From an uncultured Prevotella sp. (lineage in GTDB: Bacteria; Bacteroidota; Bacteroidia; Bacteroidales; Bacteroidaceae), in assembly GCA_900550635.1 (NCBI GenBank), contig URSZ01000024.1:1-22881 (forward strand): a stretch of 22,881 nucleotides of DNA. The letters run 5' to 3'. Both the position numbers and the translations under genes were made by a program. The notes under the pieces were generated by a model. The model was not told the DNA's origin. It did no database searches and worked only from the letters and a program-made list of their open reading frames with translations. Shown piece by piece: positions 14,393 to 21,925 of this stretch (positions are counted from its first letter, which is position 1; every line of letters begins with the position of its first letter).

Positions 14393-15397
14393 ATGATAAC
14401 GTTTGCTAATAAAGAGCTTCTGTTTTTGTTGTTGCTGCTTATACCGTATGCGATATGGTATATCTTGAGGCATAAACGTCATGAGGCTTCTATAACAATT
14501 TCCGATACACATGGATTTTTGCATATCAGGCCGAGTATGCGTATGCGTTTCATACATACGCCTTTCGTACTAAGGTTGATAACATTGGCGCTAATTATAA
14601 TAATCCTGGCAAGGCCACAAGGAAAGAACTCATGGAAAAATTCGCAGGTAGAAGGTATAGACATAATGCTTGTGCTTGACGCTTCAACGAGTATGCTTGC
14701 CGAAGACTTGCAACCAAACAGGATAGAGGCGGCAAAAAGCGTGGCTACAGAGTTCATCTCGTCGCGTCCGAACGACAACATCGGGCTTACGGTTTTTGCA
14801 GCTGAAGCATTTACGCAATGCCCTATGACTGTTGATCACGCGGCTTTGTTGGGACTTATGCAGCATGTGAGTTGTAACATGGCGCTTCACGGACTTATTG
14901 ATGACGGCACGGCAATAGGCATGGGTATAACTAATGCAGTGTCTCGTTTAAAGGATAGCAAGGCAAAGAGTAAAATTATAATCCTGCTGACAGACGGTTC
15001 AAACAACCGTGGTGAAATATCGCCTTTAACTGCAGCAGACATAGCGTCGTCTTACGGTATTAGAGTGTATACCATAGGTGTGGGTACAAATGGCCAAGCT
15101 CCGTTCCCATACCCTATGCCGGGAGGCGGAGTGCACTATATTCAAATGCCGTGTGAAATAGACGCGCAAACATTGCAAGGAATAGCCTCGGCTACTGGTG
15201 GGCAATTTTACAGGGCAACGTCGACTAAGGAATTGAAAAAGGTGTACAAAGATATTGACACCTTGGAGAAAACAAAATTCAGTGTAAGGAAATATTCCAA
15301 ACGCTATGAATTGTATCAGCCATTGGCTATGGTTGCTATTTTTACGCTGCTGTTGGAAGTACTGTTAAGAATGACGTTGTTCCGCCGTTTACCTTAA
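14393..15397 (+). CDS. batA: BatA-type VWA membrane protein
   Basis: A 334-residue inner-membrane protein with a VWA domain. Two helices lie at about 8-25 and 58-73, the VWA domain covers about 88-290 and a final helix lies at about 312-328. The MIDAS motif is DASTS (96-100), with Thr and Asp positions further on (LLTDGSNNRGE near 198) complete. The ARPQ motif just after helix 2 is typical of BatA/BatB. The family was named for Bacteroides aerotolerance; how it protects cells is unresolved. Here it is the first of two adjacent VWA paralogues, 15 nt after the preceding gene, so translation is probably coupled within one operon. Confidence 0.92.
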   Translation: MITFANKELLFLLLLLIPYAIWYILRHKRHEASITISDTHGFLHIRPSMRMRFIHTPFVLRLITLALIIIILARPQGKNSWKNSQVEGIDIMLVLDASTSMLAEDLQPNRIEAAKSVATEFISSRPNDNIGLTVFAAEAFTQCPMTVDHAALLGLMQHVSCNMALHGLIDDGTAIGMGITNAVSRLKDSKAKSKIIILLTDGSNNRGEISPLTAADIASSYGIRVYTIGVGTNGQAPFPYPMPGGGVHYIQMPCEIDAQTLQGIASATGGQFYRATSTKELKKVYKDIDTLEKTKFSVRKYSKRYELYQPLAMVAIFTLLLEVLLRMTLFRRLP

Positions 15398-15412
15398 AGC
15401 AATTTAAATAAG

Positions 15413-16438
15413 ATGTTCAGATTCGAAGACCCCAAATATTTGTATTTATTGTTGCTCATATTATTATGGGCAATGATATACATATTTTCTTTGATAAGCA
15501 GGAAGAAAAAACTTAAGCGCTTTGGAAATATCGGTTTGCTGGCGAATCTGATGCCCGACGTTTCTATAAAGAGACAACATTTAAAGGTTGCGCTGGCTCT
15601 TATCGCGGCAGCCGCACTCATTGTTTCGTTAGCGCGTCCTCAGATGGGAATGACGGTTGACAACACAAAGAAACAAGGAATCGAAATTATCATTGCGTTA
15701 GACATCTCAAACAGTATGTTGGCAGAGGATATTGCTCCAAACCGTTTAGAGAGTGCCAAGCAACTTATATCCTCCACTGTCGACAGGATGGATAATGACA
15801 AGGTAGGTATAATTGTGTTTGCCGGTGACGCTTACAGCCAACTTCCTATAACAAGCGACAATGTCTCGGCTAATATGTTTCTTGACGCAATATCTCCGTC
15901 GATGATAACCCAGCAAGGCACCGACATTGCCAAAGCAATAAATCTTGCCAGTAAAAGTTTTACGCAGGCCGAAGGTGTTGGACGTGCGATTATCGTAATA
16001 ACCGACGGCGAGAACCATGAAGGCGGAGCAGAAGAGGCTGCGGCAGAAGTTTCCAAAAAAGGCATTCAGGTTTATATGATAGGAGTAGGTAAAGAAACGG
16101 GTGCTCCAATTCCGGATCCTTCGTCAAGGGGCGGCTATTTGACTGACCGTAACGGCGAAACCGTTATAACACATCTGAACAAAGATATGTGTGTGAAAAT
16201 AGCAGAAGCCGGTAAGGGACAGTTCATATACTTGAATAACATTCCTGTTGCACGCGAAAGGTTGTTTGACAGTCTTGATAAGATAAAAAAGAGCGAACTG
16301 TCGGATACTGTGTATTCATCATACGACGAGCAGTTCCAGTGGATAGCTTTAATAGCTTTAATACTGCTTGTTTTGGATGCTATGACGATGGAGCGCAAAA
16401 ACCGTGTATTTAAACGAATCAATTTGTTTAAAAGATGA
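15413..16438 (+). CDS. batB: BatB-type VWA membrane protein
   Basis: A 341-residue paralogue of BatA with the same plan: helices at about 8-27 and 57-74, ARPQ (75-78), the VWA domain with MIDAS motif DISNS (97-101), VITDGENHEGG near 199 and a C-terminal helix at about 303-320. The two VWA proteins could form a heteromer in the inner membrane; that is inference from paralogy and adjacency. It begins 15 nt after batA, and its stop codon overlaps the batC start (ATGA), a sign of translational coupling. Confidence 0.93.
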   Translation: MFRFEDPKYLYLLLLILLWAMIYIFSLISRKKKLKRFGNIGLLANLMPDVSIKRQHLKVALALIAAAALIVSLARPQMGMTVDNTKKQGIEIIIALDISNSMLAEDIAPNRLESAKQLISSTVDRMDNDKVGIIVFAGDAYSQLPITSDNVSANMFLDAISPSMITQQGTDIAKAINLASKSFTQAEGVGRAIIVITDGENHEGGAEEAAAEVSKKGIQVYMIGVGKETGAPIPDPSSRGGYLTDRNGETVITHLNKDMCVKIAEAGKGQFIYLNNIPVARERLFDSLDKIKKSELSDTVYSSYDEQFQWIALIALILLVLDAMTMERKNRVFKRINLFKR

Positions 16439-17121
16439 TTATGGCAAAACGATTCACTATAATAGTTTTCGCAATAATGCAATTTGCCGTTGTTGCGGCT
16501 CAAAACGATAACCGTCGTCTTGTAAGAAAAGGCAATGCGTTCTATTTAGACAGCATGTTCGTAGAAGCCGAAACAAACTATCGCAATGCAATAAAGCAAA
16601 ACAGTACGGACCCTATTGCACATTTCAATTTAGGGAATGCTCTGCTTCGTGAGCGGAATCCTAAAGATGCGGCGGCGCAGTATGAGAAAGTACTGAAATA
16701 CACGAAAAATCCTTTAAGCTTGGCTAAGACATACCACAATTTAGGAGTAATTTTCCAAAGCCAGAAACAATACGGCGAAGCTATATCGAATTACGAGAAC
16801 GCATTGCGCAATAATCCGCATGATGATGAAAGTCGCTATAACTTAGCTTTGTGCCGGCATTTGTTGAAGAATCAAAAGAATAACCAGAACCAGGAAAACA
16901 AACAGAACGAAAAAGAAAAACGTGACGACAAGCAGCAAGAGAAACCTCAACAAAATGATGAAAGCAAACAAAAGCAGCAACAGCCGTCGCAAGACAAAAT
17001 GTCAAAGGAAAATGCCGAGAGGCTTCTGGATGTAGCCAAGCAAGAAGAACAACGCACGCAAGAGAAAATACGCAAAGGACAACGTTATGCTACTCCGCGA
17101 AGTCTGGAAAAGAACTGGTAA
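16435..17121 (+). CDS. batC: BatC-type TPR protein
   Basis: A 228-residue protein with a short N-terminal signal or anchor helix (ending in VVAAQ near residue 23), tetratricopeptide repeats over about 27-145 (FNLGNALLRERNPKDAAAQY, then HNLGVIFQSQKQYGEAISNY) and a highly charged Gln/Asn/Lys-rich tail from about 145 to the end. TPRs bind protein partners, presumably BatA/BatB in the periplasm. The start overlaps the batB stop by ATGA; a second ATG six bases on is an alternative. Downstream the cluster is interrupted by 264 bp holding repeat copy B. Confidence 0.9.
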   Translation: MIMAKRFTIIVFAIMQFAVVAAQNDNRRLVRKGNAFYLDSMFVEAETNYRNAIKQNSTDPIAHFNLGNALLRERNPKDAAAQYEKVLKYTKNPLSLAKTYHNLGVIFQSQKQYGEAISNYENALRNNPHDDESRYNLALCRHLLKNQKNNQNQENKQNEKEKRDDKQQEKPQQNDESKQKQQQPSQDKMSKENAERLLDVAKQEEQRTQEKIRKGQRYATPRSLEKNW

Positions 17122-17239
17122 AAAGCAGCGGAATGTGATTAACGCTTTTCCATACGGGAGAATATTATTTAGAGTTATATGGATAGTATTAGGCGCCATA
17201 GTGAACAAAACTTTTTTACTGCTCTTGGGAGCTTGAAAA

Positions 17240-17302
17240 AAATATGTCAGACATATTTTAAAATAGGTCTGACATATTTCAAAATATCTCAGACCTATTT
17301 CG
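17240..17302 (+). repeat. Triple 21-bp palindromic repeat, copy B, inside the bat cluster
   Basis: Three 21-bp units with cores AAATATGTCAGACATATTT (17240), AAATAGGTCTGACATATTT (17261) and AAATATCTCAGACCTATTT (17282). Compared with copy A, the central bases of units 1 and 2 are swapped (T..A becomes A..T), which keeps unit 1 able to pair with unit 2. The flank TTGGGAGCTTGAAAAA matches copy A's. It occupies the batC-batD gap and would lie in any bat polycistronic mRNA. Confidence 0.93.
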
Positions 17303-17385
17303 GAATCGTAAATTATGCGTTTACCGGTAATAGAGACAAGAACGACGTGTGTTGTTTAGCGCATGCAAGCAAAAACGGAACAATC

Positions 17386-19176
17386 ATGAAAAGGATATAT
17401 TCATTATTAGTTATACTTATTTTATCGCAGTCATTGTCGGCTGCTGTTATTACCATAAAGGCAGACGCGCCTTCTACGGTAGCGATAGGTGAGGAGTTCA
17501 GTTTGAAGTACATTGTCTCAACGCGCGATGTTGATAATTTCGAAGGCCCTAAATTTCCGTCAACGATAAAAGTATTATATGGTGTCGGTAGGTCGGAGAT
17601 GTCCAGTTATCAAATGATAAACGGAAAATCTTCGAGTATAAGTTCCGTTACGTTTACGTATACGTTAAGCGCGGAAAAGACCGGCAAATTAACGATTCCG
17701 CCTGCAGTCATCAAGGTAAAAGGAAAAGATTATAAAACGCGAACCGTTACAATTCAGGTTGTAAATGCACCATCCGGTAACTCTTCCCAATCATCACAAG
17801 GGTCAGCTGCAGGTACAGTTTCGCATGCGGGAAAGATAACAGGTAAAGACTTGTTCATTGTTGTTTCGTCAAACAAGAAAACTGTTTATGAACAGGAGCC
17901 AATCTTGTTGACTTATAAGATATACACCCGTGTGAATTTAACGCAAATGACTGGTGACATGCCCGATTTGAAAGGCTTTTTGATACAGGAGGTTCCTGTG
18001 CCGCAGCAAAGACAGTTAAAAATTGAGCAGTACAACGGTGAAAATTACAATTCAACCGTTTGGTGTCAATATGTTATGTTTCCCCAGCAGTCAGGCAAGC
18101 TGGAAATACCGTCAATAAAATTTGACGGAGTAGTGGCTGTGGCCAATCCTAACATAGACCCGTTTGATGCGTTTTTCAACGGAAATACAAATTTTGCTGA
18201 AGTAAAAAAGACGATAGTAGCGCCGTCGTTAAGTATAAACGTAAAGAAATTGCCGTCGCCCAAACCTGCGGATTTTAGCGGAGCAGTGGGCAAGTTTGAA
18301 ATTAAATCCGCCGTTCTAACAAAAACTCCGCGCACCAACGATAACCTTTCGATACGTGTTACAATTAGCGGAGTTGGAAATATGAAGCTGATAACAGCTC
18401 CTAAGCTTAATTTGGGTTCGGATTTTGACGTGTATACCCCAAAAAGAACAGAAAAAACAGAATTGACAGCCGAGGGAATAAAAGGTACAATAAACTATGA
18501 TTATGTCGTGGTGCCCAGGCAAAAAGGTAATTACACTTTGCCCATTATAAAGTTCGGATACTTTGATATCTCCGAGAACCGGTATGAAACTGTTGAAACG
18601 GTTCCGATAGATTTTAAAGTGGAGCAGGGCGCAAATGCGGCTGTAAGCAGCGAAGAATTTGTGAGCGGTGATATTCGCGACATTCACCGAGGCAGTTATT
18701 CAGTAGCGTCTGGATTTTTCGATGTTCGGAATACTACGTATTATCTTTTGTATTTGTTTGGCTTGATTGTTTTTGTTGCGTTGTTTGCGTATTTAAAACG
18801 CTCCGAACATTTCAAGAATAATATATCTTTGCTGTTGAGGAAGAAAGCAAAACGTTTGGCGTATAATAATCTAAAGCAGGCCGAATCACTTATGAAGTTG
18901 AACAAAACTTCAGAGTTTTACGATGAACTGACTAATGCGTTGCAAAAGTATATAAGCAACCGTTTCTCTATTCCTATGTCAGAGTTTAAAATCGAGCAGG
19001 TGCAGGATAAATTACAGGAACAAGGCATTGCAAAGGAGTTGATTACTGAATTCTCAGATGTTATGTCGCAATGTGAGTTTGCTCGTTTTGCTCCCGGAGA
19101 CCCGCACGAAAACATGGAGAATCTTCTCCGCCGCGCGTCTGAAATAATTACAAAAATAGAGAACTCTTTAAAATAA
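17386..19176 (+). CDS. batD: BatD-type membrane protein
   Basis: The ATG at 17386 gives 596 residues and a proper signal peptide (MKRIYSLLVILILSQSLSAA). The frame stays open further upstream only because the repeat there has no stops. The large periplasmic part (about 21-445) has two or more beta-sandwich-like segments, a BatD/oxygen-tolerance family feature, with a Ser/Gly-rich linker near 127-145. A membrane helix lies at about 451-470 and a cytoplasmic helical region extends to the end. It probably interacts with the VWA proteins across the membrane; this is inference. batE follows after 4 nt. No convincing promoter is seen in the 264-bp gap before it, so it likely depends on read-through from batC. 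Confidence 0.92.
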   Translation: MKRIYSLLVILILSQSLSAAVITIKADAPSTVAIGEEFSLKYIVSTRDVDNFEGPKFPSTIKVLYGVGRSEMSSYQMINGKSSSISSVTFTYTLSAEKTGKLTIPPAVIKVKGKDYKTRTVTIQVVNAPSGNSSQSSQGSAAGTVSHAGKITGKDLFIVVSSNKKTVYEQEPILLTYKIYTRVNLTQMTGDMPDLKGFLIQEVPVPQQRQLKIEQYNGENYNSTVWCQYVMFPQQSGKLEIPSIKFDGVVAVANPNIDPFDAFFNGNTNFAEVKKTIVAPSLSINVKKLPSPKPADFSGAVGKFEIKSAVLTKTPRTNDNLSIRVTISGVGNMKLITAPKLNLGSDFDVYTPKRTEKTELTAEGIKGTINYDYVVVPRQKGNYTLPIIKFGYFDISENRYETVETVPIDFKVEQGANAAVSSEEFVSGDIRDIHRGSYSVASGFFDVRNTTYYLLYLFGLIVFVALFAYLKRSEHFKNNISLLLRKKAKRLAYNNLKQAESLMKLNKTSEFYDELTNALQKYISNRFSIPMSEFKIEQVQDKLQEQGIAKELITEFSDVMSQCEFARFAPGDPHENMENLLRRASEIITKIENSLK

Positions 19177-19180
19177 TGCA

Positions 19181-19993
19181 ATGATGAAAAGTATATTTAC
19201 TAATATAGAATATTGCATGGCTAAGTGCCTGCTCTTTATCCTGTTTACATTTGTTAGTTCATCATTGTATGCTGGCACAAGCGAAAAAGCACTCCTGAGC
19301 GAGAAGGATAAAGCCGACAGCCTTTATACAAAAGGTGAATATCGTGGGGCGGTTGGAATATACGAAGAGCTTTCTAAAAAGGTTTCAAGCTCTGACATAT
19401 ATTATAATCTCGGGAATTGTTATTTCCGTTTAAACGATTACTCGCAGGCGCGCCTGTCTCTTGAGAAAGCTTTTATATTGAACCCATCGGATAGCGATGT
19501 AAAGAATAACTTGAACCTGGTTATTTCAAAAATAAAGACGAACGACGCTAAATCACAGTCCTTTATTTCTGTTTTTGCCAATAATGTTTGCTATTCTTTT
19601 ACAATTGGCGGCTGGACAGTTCTTGCTTTGGTTGCTTTCATAATGGCGTTGGGATTGTTCTTATTGTATTATTTCGGTTGGACGTTGCGCATACGTAAGT
19701 TGGCTTTCTTTGCGTTTATTGCATTTTTCATAACGACGGCACTGTCGCTTACGTGTGCAGGAATTCAAGATTACAATTTGAAAAATCCGTCAGAAGCAAT
19801 TGTTTTACAGGTTGCCGATGTGCGTGTGTCGCCTACTAAGAATGCCGATATATTGAAACAACTGTTGCCGGGAACGAAGATAGGATTGGTTGACGAAAAT
19901 GCGGTGGATGGTTGGAAGCAGGTATCTCTTGGTAATGGTGACAAGGGTTGGATGAAATCCTCGGATATAGGAATAATCGGTTTATATCCGTAA
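19181..19993 (+). CDS. batE: BatE-type TPR and SH3-like membrane protein
   Basis: A 270-residue protein: an N-terminal signal sequence (to about residue 31, LYAG), TPR motifs over about 40-115 (YYNLGNCYFRLNDYSQARLS), two membrane helices at about 141-163 and 168-189, and a C-terminal bacterial SH3-like domain over about 200-265 (VRVSPTKNADILKQLLPGTK). Such domains often bind cell-wall or protein ligands. Two ATG codons stand side by side at the start; the first is used here, and a third at codon 13 would leave a better signal peptide. It ends the named bat genes, and a PAP2 gene follows 44 nt later. Confidence 0.9.
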   Translation: MMKSIFTNIEYCMAKCLLFILFTFVSSSLYAGTSEKALLSEKDKADSLYTKGEYRGAVGIYEELSKKVSSSDIYYNLGNCYFRLNDYSQARLSLEKAFILNPSDSDVKNNLNLVISKIKTNDAKSQSFISVFANNVCYSFTIGGWTVLALVAFIMALGLFLLYYFGWTLRIRKLAFFAFIAFFITTALSLTCAGIQDYNLKNPSEAIVLQVADVRVSPTKNADILKQLLPGTKIGLVDENAVDGWKQVSLGNGDKGWMKSSDIGIIGLYP

Positions 19994-20037
19994 ATGCAAT
20001 TGTAGCAGTCAATATACATTAATAAAAATAAAATACC

Positions 20038-20733
20038 ATGATAGAATATTTGTTGGAATTGGACCGCAATATAACCTTAAGCCTGAACGGCAGTTCTTCG
20101 CTTTATGCAGATGGATTGATGATGGCCATAACATCAACAATTACATGGATACCCGTAGGCTTGGTGCTTCTTTATATTTTGCTTAAGAACAACAATATGA
20201 ATATGCCGCGTTTTTTGCTCGTGTTTTTAATGCTTGCTTTGTGCGTGTTCATATCTGACCAGTTGTCTAACCTGTGCAAGGCATTTTTTGAGAGGTGGCG
20301 TCCCGCTCGCGACCCGTATATAATGTATCTTGTCGATGTCGTAAATGATTATCGCGGCGGCCGTTTCGGATTCTTTTCTGCACATGCGGCAAACACCATG
20401 TCGATAGCCGTATTCCTGTCATTGTTGTTCCGTCAAAAGCGTATGACGTTTCTACTTCTGTCGTGGACGCTGCTTAATGGATATTCGCGTATTTATTTGG
20501 GTGTTCATTATTTCGGAGATGTAATGGTAGGCTTTACAGTGGGAGTTATTGTAGGTTATATGCTTAAACTTTTGTATAACAAGATATGCAGACGGTTGAA
20601 TTTTTCCCCTAACGGCATTTCGTCAGAATATACCTCAGGTGGTTATCTTGCAAAGGATGTAAATTTGCTTGCTTCCGTCTTGGTATCAACTTATGCGGTA
20701 GTTGCAGTTGTTGCCACATTTTTGGTTTGCTGA
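20038..20733 (+). CDS. PAP2-family membrane phosphatase
   Basis: A 231-residue integral membrane protein with about five to six helices and the complete PAP2 active site. Motif C1 is Lys81-x6-Arg88-Pro89, C2 is FSAHAAN with Ser114 and His116, and C3 is SRIYLGVHYFGD with Ser150, Arg151, His157 and Asp161. Such enzymes dephosphorylate lipid phosphates such as undecaprenyl diphosphate, phosphatidic acid or lipid A. The substrate cannot be told from sequence. The first C2 residue is not the usual Pro. It lies 44 nt after batE on the same strand and may be the last gene of that transcript. Confidence 0.92.
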   Translation: MIEYLLELDRNITLSLNGSSSLYADGLMMAITSTITWIPVGLVLLYILLKNNNMNMPRFLLVFLMLALCVFISDQLSNLCKAFFERWRPARDPYIMYLVDVVNDYRGGRFGFFSAHAANTMSIAVFLSLLFRQKRMTFLLLSWTLLNGYSRIYLGVHYFGDVMVGFTVGVIVGYMLKLLYNKICRRLNFSPNGISSEYTSGGYLAKDVNLLASVLVSTYAVVAVVATFLVC

Positions 20734-20757
20734 TTTTATGCTCCGGGTGCAAATAAA

Positions 20758-20820
20758 AAATATGTCTGACATATTTTGAAATAGGTCAGACATATTTTAA
20801 AATACAAGGCACATATTTTT
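20758..20820 (+). repeat. Triple 21-bp palindromic repeat, copy D
   Basis: Three 21-bp units with cores AAATATGTCTGACATATTT (20758), AAATAGGTCAGACATATTT (20779) and AAATACAAGGCACATATTT (20800). Units 1 and 2 equal those of copy A, while unit 3 equals the middle unit of copy C. The flank CCGGGTGCAAATAAAA resembles copies A and B. It lies between the convergent PAP2 and META genes. Confidence 0.92.
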
Positions 20821-20862
20821 GCGCTCTCTTGAATCGGTGGTTTTCAACTAAGATAAAAATAT

Positions 20863-20911
20863 ACGGAAAGAGTAGGGACTCCTATCTATTCTGAAGTGTG
20901 GCTTTCCGTGA
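20863..20911. terminator. Weak long-loop inverted repeat between convergent genes
   Basis: ACGGAAAG near 20863-20870 pairs with CTTTCCGT near 20901-20908 across a loop of about 30 nt that itself contains TAGG/CCTA. It sits just past the stop of the minus-strand META gene and may help end transcription from both sides, but there is no clear T-run and the loop is long. Confidence 0.25.
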
Positions 20912-20914
20912 ACG

Positions 20915-21709
20915 TTATTGCTTTTTTTGCAATACCATGGCCGCCGCTCCGTCGGAAGCATAAAGCACTACATTTCCGCCCTCAAGTTTACCGTATGTCT
21001 TTATGTTCTTTAGTGCCGAGAGAACAAGTTCTTCAGTCGTCATGTCTGGGCAGGCCATACGTGTTGTTCCTACGGCGGAAAGTGATATGGAGGATTGCTT
21101 GCCTTCTTCGGTTTCTATGTTTCCGAATATGCGATTACAACCTGCATTGCCACTTAACTTTTTATTGTCGGTGTCGAATATTAAGAAAGGATTTCCTTCC
21201 TCGTTTTTTGTTACGGGCGAACCGTATATCGACACGATGTCCCATTCACCGTCGAGTTCAGCAAAAGTCATAGGATAAAATCTTTTTTTGAGTAATATCA
21301 AAGGATTTTTGCCAGAATTGTATAAAGCAATGTTGCCTTCTTTTGTCTTTTTGTATTTCTTAACCTCCGACAATGCTCCTTGTATGTTTCTTTCTGTTTC
21401 CATATCGGGGCAGGCCATCATTGTGCCGGCCAATTGTTTCAGTTCCAGAACTCCCGGCTTGGCGTCGCGGTTGAACGATGACATTATGCGATTGCAGCCG
21501 CTGTAACCGTATACACGTCCGTTCTGCGTGTCGAATCCTATGAAAGGCTGTTGTCCGCCTTCATTTACAGATGGCTTTGTACCTTTCACTTCTGTGATGT
21601 CCCATTCGCCTTCTATATCTGAAAGCGTGGCCGTGTTCCTTGTAGTGCTGCACGATGAGAGCAGCGCTGTAGCGATTAATCCCAAAAATACTTTTTTCAT
21701 AAGTGGCAT
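20915..21709 (-). CDS. Double META-domain lipoprotein
   Basis: A 264-residue lipoprotein: the lipobox LLSSC places the acylated Cys at residue 20 (17 if the ATG at 21700 is the start). Two tandem META (HslJ-like) domains follow, about 32-140 and 150-262. Each has EGEWDI or DGEWDI, a YSGCNRI or NAGCNRI loop, a T-x2-ACPDM motif and a final beta strand, so the gene carries an internal duplication. E. coli HslJ is linked to novobiocin resistance and heat shock, but the molecular function of META domains is unknown. The protein probably sits in the outer membrane facing the periplasm. It points towards the bat cluster. Confidence 0.93.
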   Translation of the reverse strand: MPLMKKVFLGLIATALLSSCSTTRNTATLSDIEGEWDITEVKGTKPSVNEGGQQPFIGFDTQNGRVYGYSGCNRIMSSFNRDAKPGVLELKQLAGTMMACPDMETERNIQGALSEVKKYKKTKEGNIALYNSGKNPLILLKKRFYPMTFAELDGEWDIVSIYGSPVTKNEEGNPFLIFDTDNKKLSGNAGCNRIFGNIETEEGKQSSISLSAVGTTRMACPDMTTEELVLSALKNIKTYGKLEGGNVVLYASDGAAAMVLQKKQ

Positions 21710-21737
21710 AATTTATTTATGTCTTTAATTTGGAGTG

Positions 21738-21745
21738 CAAATGTA
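21738..21745 (-). promoter_or_regulatory. Candidate -7 element for the META lipoprotein gene
   Basis: On the minus strand TACATTTG fits TAnnTTTG and lies about 28 nt before the start codon. A TTG on the minus strand at 21761-21759 is nearer than the ideal -33 spacing, so only the -7 part is well supported. Confidence 0.4.
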
Positions 21746-21871
21746 GGTTTTTTCGTGTCAACAGCGGAACAAGCGTACTTAAATATTGCTAAACATGCCA
21801 TATCGCATGGTTCATAGGTATGTATTTCTAATTTGCCTCATTTAGCGTCGGGTTTTGCAATTCGATTTTGT

Positions 21872-21879
21872 TAACTTTG
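21872..21879 (+). promoter_or_regulatory. Candidate -7 element for the DUF4301 gene
   Basis: TAACTTTG fits TAnnTTTG and lies 46 nt before the ATG at 21926. A TTTTG at 21853-21857 could be a -33 element but with short spacing (14 nt). Confidence 0.4.
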
Positions 21880-21925
21880 TATCCAGAAAGATAAACAGAA
21901 ATAAACGCTGCAAAAAGTTATTGAA

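Noticed and set aside
17179..17385. N-terminal extension of batD to an ATG at 17179
   Set aside because: The 69 added residues are repeat copy B plus spacer and would bury the clear signal peptide beginning at 17386.
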